Positions 45,264 to 53,276 of a stretch of 64,000 nucleotides of DNA are shown piece by piece (position 1 is the first letter of the stretch; each line of letters opens with the position of its first letter). Source of the stretch: Aidingimonas halophila. GTDB taxonomy: Bacteria; Pseudomonadota; Gammaproteobacteria; Pseudomonadales; Halomonadaceae. The stretch spans positions 248,001 through 312,000 of the forward strand of contig NZ_FNNI01000004.1 of the NCBI RefSeq assembly GCF_900106955.1, read 5' to 3'. The notes under the pieces were generated by a model that was given only the letters and a program-made list of their open reading frames with translations, had not been told where the DNA came from and did not search any database. The position numbers and the translations under genes are program-made.

Positions 45264-46646
45264 ATGCCGGAGCTCTACTTGATGCGCCATGCCAAGGCGA
45301 AGCAGGCTCGTGGCGACATGACCGATCACCAACGGCCGCTGAGTCGGCGCGGCGAGAGGCAGGCGGCGGCCATGGCCCAAGCCCTGCGAGGGTGGAACGC
45401 CCTGTCAGGCGAGATCCTCGTCAGCAGTGCGCAGCGCACGCGCGAGACGCTGGAGGGAGTGGAAGCCCAGCTGTCCGAGACCCTGACCGAGCGAGCCGCT
45501 TTCCACGATACCCTCTACACCTTCGACAAGCAGCCGCTACTCGAATGGTTACGTGAACGTCCGGCTGAAGTCGAGCGGGTGCTGATCATCGGCCATAACC
45601 CGGCGTTGGAGACGCTCGCGCGCTGGCTCTGCCGCGACGCTCCGGAGTCGCTGCCGACTGGTGGCATGCTGCACATATCACTGCCTGACGTCCCCTGGCA
45701 GTTGCTGGAGAAGCACAGCGCCGAGCAGGTCAGCCGCCTGGTACCTGCCGAAGCAAGCCATGCGCTCTTCAAGAAACAGACACCCAAGGCACCCGATCTC
45801 GACGAGGCCAGTCTCTCCCAACGAATCCTCGGCCTGCTGAACCACTATTACCGGCGGGTCAGAGCTCTGGAGCCCGGGGTGATCGCCGGTCTCGATCCCG
45901 AGTTCCTGCACCAGTATCGCGTCAATCTGCGCCGCAGTCGCGCGATCGGCGAGTCGTTGCAGGCCACCACCAAGGTGCCCGGCCTGAAGAAGGCGCTCAA
46001 GCGGCTAAAGCGACGCGCTCAGGCCACTAGCGACCTGCGCGACCTGGACGTGTTCCTGGAGAGTCTGAGGCAGACACCGCCGCCGCTGGCGGAACACGTC
46101 CGCAACGATCTCGTTGACTGGCTGAATGCCCAGGCGGAGGAACGACATGCGATGCTGTGTCGACAGTTGGCGGAGCCCGACTACGCCGAGGACATGCGGC
46201 GTTGGGAAGATGTTCTCGCGTCCAAGAAACTGAGCAAAGCGCTGCGTAAGCTCAAGTCGGCACGCGTGGAGGCGGTGCTGGCCGATCGTATCGCGCGCCA
46301 CGATTGCGATCTGGGGGCGCTCACCCTCGAATCCGATGACGCTGCCTTCCACGAGCTGCGCAAGACGGTCAAGCGCATCCGCTATCTGGCTGAGTTGGAT
46401 CCCGTCCGTAACAAGGCATTCCTGGCGGGCCTGAAGCGGCGCCAGACCCTGCTCGGTGACCTGCAGGACATGTGCACCCGCCAGGCCTGGGTCCAGGCCT
46501 TCATCGATGCCGCCGGTGAGGCGTCCGAGCGGCGTCAAGCCTGTGCCGACTGGCTGGCCGCGCTGGAGGCGGAGAAGCAGGCGCTACGCGAGGAGATCAT
46601 CGCGCTGGAGCCGCTGGCCAGAGCAGAGGAGTCTCTTGAGCACTGA
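45264..46646 (+). CDS. SixA-type histidine phosphatase fused to CHAD domain
   Basis: 460-residue two-domain protein. Residues 1 to ~150 are a SixA-like histidine phosphatase with the nucleophile in ELYLMRHAKAKQ, plus ILVSSAQRTRETL and VLIIGHNPALETLARWL (second active-site histidine). Residues ~185-455 are a CHAD domain, a helical bundle with paired basic helices (FLHQYRVNLRRSRAIGESL, SDLRDLDVFLESL and FHELRKTVKRIRYLAEL), known to bind polyphosphate. Both domains have their key residues. A fused phosphatase on a polyphosphate-binding scaffold suggests action on polyphosphate granules, inorganic phosphates or phosphoproteins. Start after CAGGAGG. Confidence 0.85.
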   Translation: MPELYLMRHAKAKQARGDMTDHQRPLSRRGERQAAAMAQALRGWNALSGEILVSSAQRTRETLEGVEAQLSETLTERAAFHDTLYTFDKQPLLEWLRERPAEVERVLIIGHNPALETLARWLCRDAPESLPTGGMLHISLPDVPWQLLEKHSAEQVSRLVPAEASHALFKKQTPKAPDLDEASLSQRILGLLNHYYRRVRALEPGVIAGLDPEFLHQYRVNLRRSRAIGESLQATTKVPGLKKALKRLKRRAQATSDLRDLDVFLESLRQTPPPLAEHVRNDLVDWLNAQAEERHAMLCRQLAEPDYAEDMRRWEDVLASKKLSKALRKLKSARVEAVLADRIARHDCDLGALTLESDDAAFHELRKTVKRIRYLAELDPVRNKAFLAGLKRRQTLLGDLQDMCTRQAWVQAFIDAAGEASERRQACADWLAALEAEKQALREEIIALEPLARAEESLEH

Positions 46647-46816
46647 CCAGCCTATGGATCGCATCTGATTGACACTTCCCCGTGTTCGAGAGAGGCTAAA
46701 GAGAGCGCCGCATAGGCGTCCCCGTCCGCGGAAAGGGCTGCGCCCATCGTTTCACATCGATGTTTCCATACGACTCCCAGCCTGGCTGGCGGACACAGGC
46801 GCATGGAGGGAATCGT

Positions 46817-48016
46817 ATGACGACGCCCCGGTCTGACGCCACGTCACACGGCCGTTTCAACCTCGAACAGCAGCGCAAGCGCGCCAAGGAACTACTCAAG
46901 GCAGCGCGAGCTGACGATCCGGACGCCCTGGTGCGGATCCTCCGCCACATCCCGCCGCGTGAGACGCCCTTGCGACTCACCGATACCCAGTTCGTAATTG
47001 CGCGCGAATGCGGCTTCCCCAGTTGGCCCAGGCTCAAGGCGCATATCGAATCGCTGGATGTCTCGCGGCGCCTGGCTGCCGATCGCGGCGACCGTGATAT
47101 GGCCACCCTGCATATTCGCTGTGGATCGGATATCGAGCATACCCTGCGTACCGCCGGCTTCATCGGGGATTTCCTGGAGTTCTCCGACCCCTTCTGTATC
47201 GGTCCGCTGCGTGACCTGCCTCCCAATGAACTGTTGCGCCTGCGCGCCGGTTTTCTTGCGGAAGTTTCCGGCATGGCCGAGCGAGATGCCCTGGCGCGGC
47301 TGCGCAAAAGCTACGAGACATTGAACGGTCTGGATCGCTACGAGCGGGTAGTACTGTGGTTCGAACATGACAGTTACGACCAACTGCTGCTGGCCTTCCT
47401 GTTGCACCACCTGCATGCAAACACGCCCACGGCCAGAATTGAGCTGGTAGCGGTGGAGGCGATACCCGGCGTGGAGCGCTTCATCGGCATCGGCCAACTC
47501 GCCCCTGACCTGTTGGCCTGGCTATGGCGACAGCGCAGGTCAGTGGAGGTGCCTTTGCTTGAGCTGGGAACGCAAGCCTGGGCGGCGCTAACGGCCGAGC
47601 GCCCCGAACCCTTGGAAGCGCTGGTCAACACCGGTACGCCGGCCCTGCCGATGATGGGCAAGGCGCTCGAACGCCATCTGCAGGAACTGCCAGAACCAGA
47701 CACCGGCCTCGGCCTGACCGAACGCCTCACGCTCGAGATCGTACGCGATCACGGCCCCTTACCAGTCGGCAAGGCGTTTTCCTACCTGATGCGCGAGTAC
47801 GAACCGTTACCCTACCTGGGCGACCTGATGTTCTGGTGGTTGATCCAGCCGTTGGTCACGGCACCGCAACCGGCGCTCGACATCACTGATACCCACTTGG
47901 AATGGCCCCACCGCCGACTTGCCTTGATGGACCTGGGCAGGGAAGTGCTCGCAGGGCGACGTAATTGGCTGGCGTATGCTCCCGGCGCGCGATGGGTGGG
48001 CGGTATTCGAATTTAA
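46817..48016 (+). CDS. DUF1835 domain protein
   Basis: 399-residue soluble protein. The N-terminal 80 residues (FNLEQQRKRAKELLKAARADDPDALVRILRHIPP, FVIARECGFPSWPRLKAHIE) resemble an ankyrin-like helical leader seen in some DUF1835 relatives. The DUF1835 domain starts near residue 95 (TLHIRCGSDIEHTLRTAGFIGDFLEFSDPFCIGPL) and includes ERVVLWFEHDSYDQLLLAFLL. The C-terminal part has a winged-helix-like segment. The start is the ATG after GGAGGGA; an earlier frame start at 46760 is less likely. Function unknown. Confidence 0.8.
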   Translation: MTTPRSDATSHGRFNLEQQRKRAKELLKAARADDPDALVRILRHIPPRETPLRLTDTQFVIARECGFPSWPRLKAHIESLDVSRRLAADRGDRDMATLHIRCGSDIEHTLRTAGFIGDFLEFSDPFCIGPLRDLPPNELLRLRAGFLAEVSGMAERDALARLRKSYETLNGLDRYERVVLWFEHDSYDQLLLAFLLHHLHANTPTARIELVAVEAIPGVERFIGIGQLAPDLLAWLWRQRRSVEVPLLELGTQAWAALTAERPEPLEALVNTGTPALPMMGKALERHLQELPEPDTGLGLTERLTLEIVRDHGPLPVGKAFSYLMREYEPLPYLGDLMFWWLIQPLVTAPQPALDITDTHLEWPHRRLALMDLGREVLAGRRNWLAYAPGARWVGGIRI

Positions 48017-48043
48017 ATGCTATGGCTGCCTGGTAGATACACC

Positions 48044-48520
48044 TTACAAGTTCAGCAGCGCCGCGATGAAGCAGCCGCAAGCGACTGTCGAGGCGACCGT
48101 GCGCACATGGTTCCAAAAGGTCCACGCCTTCAGGTAGCGCCTCCAGACGTCGTCTGCATCGCCATCGCCAGTTGCCTTGGCTCTCGCCAGTTCGTTGTTG
48201 AGAGGCACGTTGCCGAGCAGGGTGACACCGAACATGCCGGCGACGTAGATCACACCGCCAAACAGCATCGGCACCGCCCCCGGCTCGCTCCAGCGCAGCA
48301 GGGAGAGAGCCGCGAGCACCGCGCCGACAATCGTCGTGCCGAAGAACAGCGGCATAAACAGCGAGCCGAGGATCACCTTGTTGATCTCGTTCATGGCGGC
48401 CATACCAGCGCCCGGGTCGATACGACCGAGCGCCTTCATGATGAAGGCCGAAAAGGCGAAGTAGAGTCCGGCGATGAGACCACAGCCGATGGCGGAAAAC
48501 CAAAGCAGCAACGACAGCAT
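48044..48520 (-). CDS. DUF1772 membrane protein
   Basis: 158-residue membrane protein with four spans and the family motif GLYFAFSAFIMKALGRIDPGAGMAAMNEINKVIL. The C-terminus WNHVRTVASTVACGCFIAALL is also typical. It is related to anthrone oxygenase-like proteins but usually has no known function. GGGAGG is placed 8 nt before the chosen ATG. Confidence 0.83.
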   Translation of the reverse strand: MLSLLLWFSAIGCGLIAGLYFAFSAFIMKALGRIDPGAGMAAMNEINKVILGSLFMPLFFGTTIVGAVLAALSLLRWSEPGAVPMLFGGVIYVAGMFGVTLLGNVPLNNELARAKATGDGDADDVWRRYLKAWTFWNHVRTVASTVACGCFIAALLNL

Positions 48521-48804
48521 GGCACTTGCCTCCCTCAAGTTATGGGTGTCGCCCCGTCAGCTCGCGGCCTCTTGCTTGGCCATGCTCGCTGGATCCATCC
48601 AACCATTTTCTTCTAGTCGGACGGGATATGATGATTTCGACAGTCCAGGCAAGGATGGCCTGGCATTGGCCGGGTGTGTGGCAGAAGCAGGCATCGCTTT
48701 CTTACGCTCCGAGCGTCGCGTCTCAGACTTTCCGCAATAATGTCCAAGTCTTCCCTTGAGGTTCGGCATAAGCTATCTCTGTAAGGTGTTCAGGGAGGTG
48801 TGGC

Positions 48805-49638
48805 ATGACGAAAACATCCAGCCGGTTCGACTACTTCAAGAGTCGACAAATACCCGAACTCACGGTGCTCCAGGCGGCGCTGAGCGATTTCAGCTACGAT
48901 CGTCATGCCCATGAGGAGTACGCCTTCGGCGTGACCCTTGCCGGACGGCAGGATTTCTTCAGTGGCGGGCAGTTTCATCGCAGCCCGCCCGGTAACGTCA
49001 TCCAGTTCAATCCCGAGCAAGTGTACGATGGGCACCCGGGCGACGACAGCACGCTGGGGTATGTGATGATCTACGTGCCCACCTCCCAGCTCGAGGCATC
49101 GTTCGCCGATGCGGCGGGATGCGAGCGGGCCGCCCGATTCAGGGCCAGCGAAACCCTGCTGGCGGACCCCGAGCTACGCCAGGCCATTCTCGAGCTGGCG
49201 CATCTGGTGACCCACCAGGCGGGCACCCGCATCGATCAGGAGCACGCCTTGCATCGCATGGCAACGCGCCTGGTGCAGCGTGCCGGCCAGTTCCAGCCCG
49301 ACGGTAGAATGAGCCGGCCAGATGCACTGCTGCTGCGCGCCAAGGAGTACATTCTCGCGCATCTGGAGGCGGATCTGTCGCTGGACGAGGTCAGCCAAGC
49401 GGCGCATCTCTCGAAGTATCACTTCTTGCGCCTGTTCCGTCAGCAGTTCGGCATCACGCCGCACCAGTACATATTGAGTTGCCGGGCCAATGCCGCGCGT
49501 AGCGCCCTAGAGGCCGGCCTGGCGCCAAGCGAAGCGGCCTTCCGCTACGGCTTTACCGACCTCAGCCATTTCAACCGCCGCTTCAAGCGCATCTACGGCA
49601 AGACGCCGTACCAGTACCAGCGCAGCGTCACCCAGTAA
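48805..49638 (+). CDS. AraC-family transcriptional regulator
   Basis: 277-residue regulator with an N-terminal cupin-like AraC-binding domain (FSYDRHAHEEYAFGVTLAGRQDFFSGG) and two C-terminal helix-turn-helix motifs (about residues 185-275: DLSLDEVSQAAHLSKYHFLRLFRQQFGITPHQYIL and APSEAAFRYGFTDLSHFNRRFKRIYGKTPYQYQ). It is followed 15 nt later by a LysE-type exporter gene, which it probably activates in response to an amino acid or related compound. Confidence 0.88.
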   Translation: MTKTSSRFDYFKSRQIPELTVLQAALSDFSYDRHAHEEYAFGVTLAGRQDFFSGGQFHRSPPGNVIQFNPEQVYDGHPGDDSTLGYVMIYVPTSQLEASFADAAGCERAARFRASETLLADPELRQAILELAHLVTHQAGTRIDQEHALHRMATRLVQRAGQFQPDGRMSRPDALLLRAKEYILAHLEADLSLDEVSQAAHLSKYHFLRLFRQQFGITPHQYILSCRANAARSALEAGLAPSEAAFRYGFTDLSHFNRRFKRIYGKTPYQYQRSVTQ

Positions 49639-49653
49639 TCCAAGGCACTACCC

Positions 49654-50268
49654 ATGTTAGAGATCGTCGCCTATGCCCTGGGCGTCATGTACACGCCTGG
49701 GCCAGTGAACCTGCTCGGCCTGAATGCCGGGCTCAATGGACAGGCCAGAACCTCGCTGGGGTTTTACTTCGGGGTGGGGCTGGCCATGTTGTTACTGTTC
49801 GTGGTGTTTGGCTGGGCCGGTGCGGCCTGGGTGCGCGGCGATATGCTTGCCATTATTGGGGCGGTGGGCTGCGGGTATATCTTCTATCTTGCCATCAAGA
49901 TCGCCAGATCAAGCATCGACCTGGGCACCGCACGGCAAGCGCCGCGTGTACTTCGCTTGCGTGATGGCCTGATCATGCAGCTCTGCAACCCCAAGGGCGT
50001 GGTAGCGACACTACCGATCGCGACGATCCAATTTCCTGCCGTAGGCATCCACGGCATCAGCCTGATGCTCTGGTCGCTTGGGCTGGCTGCGTTGGCGGTC
50101 GGGGCGCCCGGCAGTTATGCGCTGGTGGGTGCCGTTGTAGGGCAACGAATCGAAAACCCGGCAATTCTCAAAGCGTTCAGTCTGGCGATGGCAGTACTAC
50201 TGGTGGGTGTTTCCCTATCGATCGGTTACGAGCACGTTTGGCTGCCTCTCTCGAGGGGCGCCGGTTGA
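49654..50268 (+). CDS. LysE/RhtB-family amino acid exporter
   Basis: 204-residue exporter with six hydrophobic segments. The N-terminus YALGVMYTPGPVNLLGLNAGLNGQARTSLGFYFGVGLAML is the LysE/RhtB signature (T-P-G-P). The middle motif LRDGLIMQLCNPKGVV includes the conserved NPK. It likely effluxes an amino acid or homoserine-lactone-like substrate. Co-directional with the AraC regulator gene, 15 nt apart. Confidence 0.87.
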   Translation: MLEIVAYALGVMYTPGPVNLLGLNAGLNGQARTSLGFYFGVGLAMLLLFVVFGWAGAAWVRGDMLAIIGAVGCGYIFYLAIKIARSSIDLGTARQAPRVLRLRDGLIMQLCNPKGVVATLPIATIQFPAVGIHGISLMLWSLGLAALAVGAPGSYALVGAVVGQRIENPAILKAFSLAMAVLLVGVSLSIGYEHVWLPLSRGAG

Positions 50269-50277
50269 AGGGTGACT

Positions 50278-50319
50278 TCGCCGAGGCGGTCGACGGCGGC
50301 GGCCAGCTTTTCGTCGATA
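50278..50319 (-). pseudogene. 3'-end remnant of a nucleosidase-like gene
   Basis: Matches 40 of 42 bases of the 3' coding part of the nucleosidase gene at 52509-52550, in the same orientation. Nothing else of that gene is present. It directly abuts a repeat shared with 61537-61585. Confidence 0.7.
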
Positions 50320-50365
50320 AATACAATACCCTATAGAAGCTGTATAGCAGCCTGATGGGTGGCTT
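50320..50365 (+). repeat. dispersed repeat, copy A
   Basis: ATACAATACCCTATAGAAGC and the following bases through GATGGGTGGCTT occur again at 61537-61585 with a few changes. Copy B directly precedes an attC-like site, so the repeat may be a decayed cassette or element boundary. No coding potential. Confidence 0.6.
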
Positions 50366-50396
50366 GTTGGATGCTATGCACAACCATGGCAACTGC

Positions 50397-50825
50397 CTAG
50401 AACCAGAACTTGTCGAAGAGTACAGCTATGCCGCCTACAATGAATGCCCCCGCTGTACTGACTACGAAGCCCAGATAAACCCAAACCATGATATGCTTTA
50501 GCCACGTTGGAGCCTCCTCGATGGCGCGTACGCGATCAGGTCTGCCAGCGAAGGGCCACTTGCGCTGATAGCGTCTGCGGCGCATCAAGATGGTCATGCC
50601 GTACCATGCGAATAGCCCCCCCGCTAGAGGAAATACTTTGAACATGGCAGGGGTCTTTTGGGGATCGTTTTTCTTGTACATCAGGGGCGCAAAGTGGTGG
50701 TCGGCTCTATCCACGACAAAGGGTGTTAACCCAATCGCAACCAGTACCAAGACAAATGCAATCGCAAACAATGACATTCCCATGACTGCCAGCGGCCCCA
50801 ATATATCCAGCCGCTCAATCGTCAT
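50397..50825 (-). CDS. candidate immunity protein for the PAAR toxin (membrane protein)
   Basis: 142-residue protein with three or four membrane spans (about residues 10-36, 62-80 and 112-135), separated by a charged loop with RRRRYQRKWPFAGRPDRVRAIEE. The start overlaps the end of the PAAR-domain gene by 11 bp, so both are translated together. Immunity to pore- or membrane-active secreted toxins is typically given by small membrane proteins placed exactly like this. I recognise no family, so the role is inferred from position and topology. Confidence 0.65.
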   Translation of the reverse strand: MTIERLDILGPLAVMGMSLFAIAFVLVLVAIGLTPFVVDRADHHFAPLMYKKNDPQKTPAMFKVFPLAGGLFAWYGMTILMRRRRYQRKWPFAGRPDRVRAIEEAPTWLKHIMVWVYLGFVVSTAGAFIVGGIAVLFDKFWF

Positions 50826-52215
50826 GAGGCACCTGATCATCGTGTGTTACATTGAAGACGATCTCTCCCAGTGTGGAACCCAGTGCTCCACCGCCTTCCA
50901 TCCCCGCATAGGCGCCTGTGCCACCGACCACGATGGCGCAGCCCAGGGTGGCCGGTGTGATACCGGTGGCCAAACAGACAGTGCCAGACAGTCCACCGCC
51001 CCAACCTCCTGCGCTTCGGCCGATTAACGCAGCGTATTCGATTAGCCTGACTCGACGACACGCCTCGCTAGTTGCTGCCTGGCGGCAGGCGCTTTCGACC
51101 TTCAGGCTAGTGGATGTGTAATCGAGGCCGATAGCGAGATAATTGGCATAGCTGAGCGGCTTGACGATCCGGCTCGCGCTACGGATGGCATCCGAGATCG
51201 TCGGTACGCGAAAAGCGGGTAATCCTTCCATGGCTTGTCGGACAGAATGAACGGCCTGTTCGGCTTTTACGCCGATAGCGTTCTTCAGGTCCTTGGCCAT
51301 TTCGGGCATTTCGAAAGGCTGGTCGACCCAACTGGCTGCCTGGTCGCCAAGCCGACGAAGCGTAGCCTTGCCTTGCTCGGCAATACGTCCGCCCCTTTCA
51401 TCGGCAAGCCGGGCCAGTTCATCCAGGGCTTCCTCGGTAGCATGTTTCAACTGACCGAGGCCGCTTGAGCCGGCCCCTAACGAGGTAGAAGCACTGTCCA
51501 TCATCTCGCTGGCTTGCTCCAGCTCGGCAAGCGCGCCCCAACTGTTGATCATTACCTGGGCCTGGTCGGGCTCGAGTGTCTGGAGGACGGCTCTGGCCAG
51601 ATACGCTTGGCTCTGCAAGGCCTCTTCTGCCTCCGTGCACTGCCTATTGTCGGGATCGCTGAGCACGACCAGCGAGCCTGGCAGCACGTAGTCCCCAAGG
51701 TGGCGGTTGAGATGCTCGAACATGGCGTCCACGTCCGGGCGAGGCGTGCCGAATAGGCGCTGCTTGATCTCGTCGCGGGTGCCCGGCGAGCGCACGACGT
51801 GAAAGCCCGGCTCGATATCGCTTTCCTTAGCGGTCGACTTTTCGCCTTCACGCGCTCGTGACGTTTCCTCGTTGATCCGGTCGATCTCGGCCTGTAGTTC
51901 GGCTTTCGGATCATCCACCTGGCGGAATCGCAGCCCATTTCCCAGCGAGACCGTGGAAGGCGCGCCGGTCACTACCGTTGAGTCGGTGATGATATAGCCA
52001 CCACAGGACGTGGCGCTGCCGTTGATGGCGACCGGGGCATCTTCGACCTGATACCACGCCAGCCCTGTCGTGATGGTGGCACCACACGAGGTGCGGTCGC
52101 CGACACGTGCCATCGGCACGTCATCCACGAACACCGTCTTGGCGCCCGTGACAATGGAATGAGGCCCACCCTTGCAGTTACAGACGACCTTGTCGCCGAT
52201 CTTGCCGACATCCAT
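50815..52215 (-). CDS. PAAR-domain protein with C-terminal putative toxin domain (type VI secretion effector candidate)
   Basis: 466-residue protein. Residues 1-95 form a PAAR domain (GDKVVCNCKGGPHSIVTGAKTVFVDDVPMARVGDRTSCGATITTGLAW ... TVVTGAPSTVSLGNGLRF), the tip that caps the VgrG spike. Residues ~100-330 are a long helical, acidic linker. The last ~130 residues contain hydrophobic glycine/alanine-rich stretches (ALIGRSAGGWGGGLSGTVCLATGITPATLGCAIVVGGTGAYAGMEGGGALGSTLGEIVF), recalling glycine-zipper or colicin-like membrane-inserting domains. No vgrG, hcp or tss gene is in the window, so it would depend on a system encoded elsewhere. The toxin activity is inferred. Confidence 0.75.
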   Translation of the reverse strand: MDVGKIGDKVVCNCKGGPHSIVTGAKTVFVDDVPMARVGDRTSCGATITTGLAWYQVEDAPVAINGSATSCGGYIITDSTVVTGAPSTVSLGNGLRFRQVDDPKAELQAEIDRINEETSRAREGEKSTAKESDIEPGFHVVRSPGTRDEIKQRLFGTPRPDVDAMFEHLNRHLGDYVLPGSLVVLSDPDNRQCTEAEEALQSQAYLARAVLQTLEPDQAQVMINSWGALAELEQASEMMDSASTSLGAGSSGLGQLKHATEEALDELARLADERGGRIAEQGKATLRRLGDQAASWVDQPFEMPEMAKDLKNAIGVKAEQAVHSVRQAMEGLPAFRVPTISDAIRSASRIVKPLSYANYLAIGLDYTSTSLKVESACRQAATSEACRRVRLIEYAALIGRSAGGWGGGLSGTVCLATGITPATLGCAIVVGGTGAYAGMEGGGALGSTLGEIVFNVTHDDQVPHDD

Positions 52216-52477
52216 GTGACATTCCTTTCACTGAATCCATGTGAAGGAAGAACCCTACCAAGCTTTACCAATACCCTGTATAGGAAAAAACCGACAATTC
52301 CTCATGAAGTCAGTCTTGGATTTACCATCTTTCTCTATCCTGCCTCCGCCTGACGCCCTGCCTGTTACACGCTGAACTGCGACGAACTATTTATCCGCCA
52401 TGCTCGGCACGGCGCCCGCGCACGAGCTTACCGAGACTCGCGACGTCGCATCCCGGTGCGATTGATTGCGTAGATAG
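52216..52477. other. intergenic region without recognised gene
   Basis: This 262-bp stretch between the PAAR gene and the nucleosidase gene has no supported reading frame. Near 52385-52425 it has GCCATGCTCGGCACGGCG, similar to the stem of the attC-like site at 61587-61645 (GCCATGCTTCGCACGGCG), but without the flanking cores. Confidence 0.4.
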
Positions 52478-53158
52478 TCAAGGCGTCAACAGGCCTTCGG
52501 CGATCGACTCGTCGAGGCGGTCGACGGCGGCGGCCAGCTTCTCGTCGATAACATGGAGATATTCCGTCCAGTCGTCGACGTGGCGCAGTTCCGTCTTGCC
52601 GTCCGAGATGCCGCGCAGGACGACAAGCGGTACGTCGAAGTGCATGCAGGCGCGCAGGCAGGCATAGCTTTCCATGTCCACCATGTCGGCGGCGATGGCG
52701 TCATAAGCCGAGCCCGAGACGATATTGGCGCCGGTCGACAGCGAGGCCTCACGAATGCCGGGAATGCGCAAGGGCAGCGGAAGGGTCGCCGGAAGGTCGA
52801 GAAAGGGCGTGGTACCCTTTTCGAAGCCCAGCGGCGTGGCGTCCATGTCGCGGTAGGCGACGGAGGTCGCCTGATAGATTTCGGTCTGTTCGAGCACCCG
52901 ACTACCGGCCGATCCCAGCGATACCACCAGATCAGGCAGACGCTCATGCCGGTCGAGGGCGGCGAGGGCCGCAGTGAGTTCAACGGCCGCCTCGACGGGG
53001 CCCACGCCGGTCATGAAAGGATCGAAACGTTTCTTGAGATGCGGGCCGTACTCGACGTCAGCCGCCATCACGAAAAGGATGTTGCGGCCGCCCAGTACCG
53101 TTAGCTTGGCCTGATTGAAGGCATCGGTCTGGGCGTCACGGGGACGGGGCTGCTTCAT
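52478..53158 (-). CDS. nucleoside phosphorylase-like protein, MTA/SAH nucleosidase type
   Basis: 226-residue member of the PNP/UDP phosphorylase superfamily, close to 5'-methylthioadenosine/S-adenosylhomocysteine nucleosidase. Visible motifs are FMTGVGPVEAAVELTAALAAL, VVSLGSAGSR, MVDMESYACLRAC (substrate Glu) and VVLRGISDG (catalytic Asp). It would remove adenine from MTA or SAH. The ATG at 53158 has AGGTAG upstream and is preferred to one 21 nt earlier. A short piece of its 3' end is duplicated at 50278-50319. Confidence 0.82.
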   Translation of the reverse strand: MKQPRPRDAQTDAFNQAKLTVLGGRNILFVMAADVEYGPHLKKRFDPFMTGVGPVEAAVELTAALAALDRHERLPDLVVSLGSAGSRVLEQTEIYQATSVAYRDMDATPLGFEKGTTPFLDLPATLPLPLRIPGIREASLSTGANIVSGSAYDAIAADMVDMESYACLRACMHFDVPLVVLRGISDGKTELRHVDDWTEYLHVIDEKLAAAVDRLDESIAEGLLTP

Positions 53159-53276
53159 CGACGCTACCTGCCTTGCCATGGATCATCTTGCGCCAGTGTA
53201 CCATCTAGCTCGTCCTCGATGGCGAGGCGTTCGTGCGCTGCTCCACGTCCTGCCCGAAGCGGTTCGATACGGCCGC

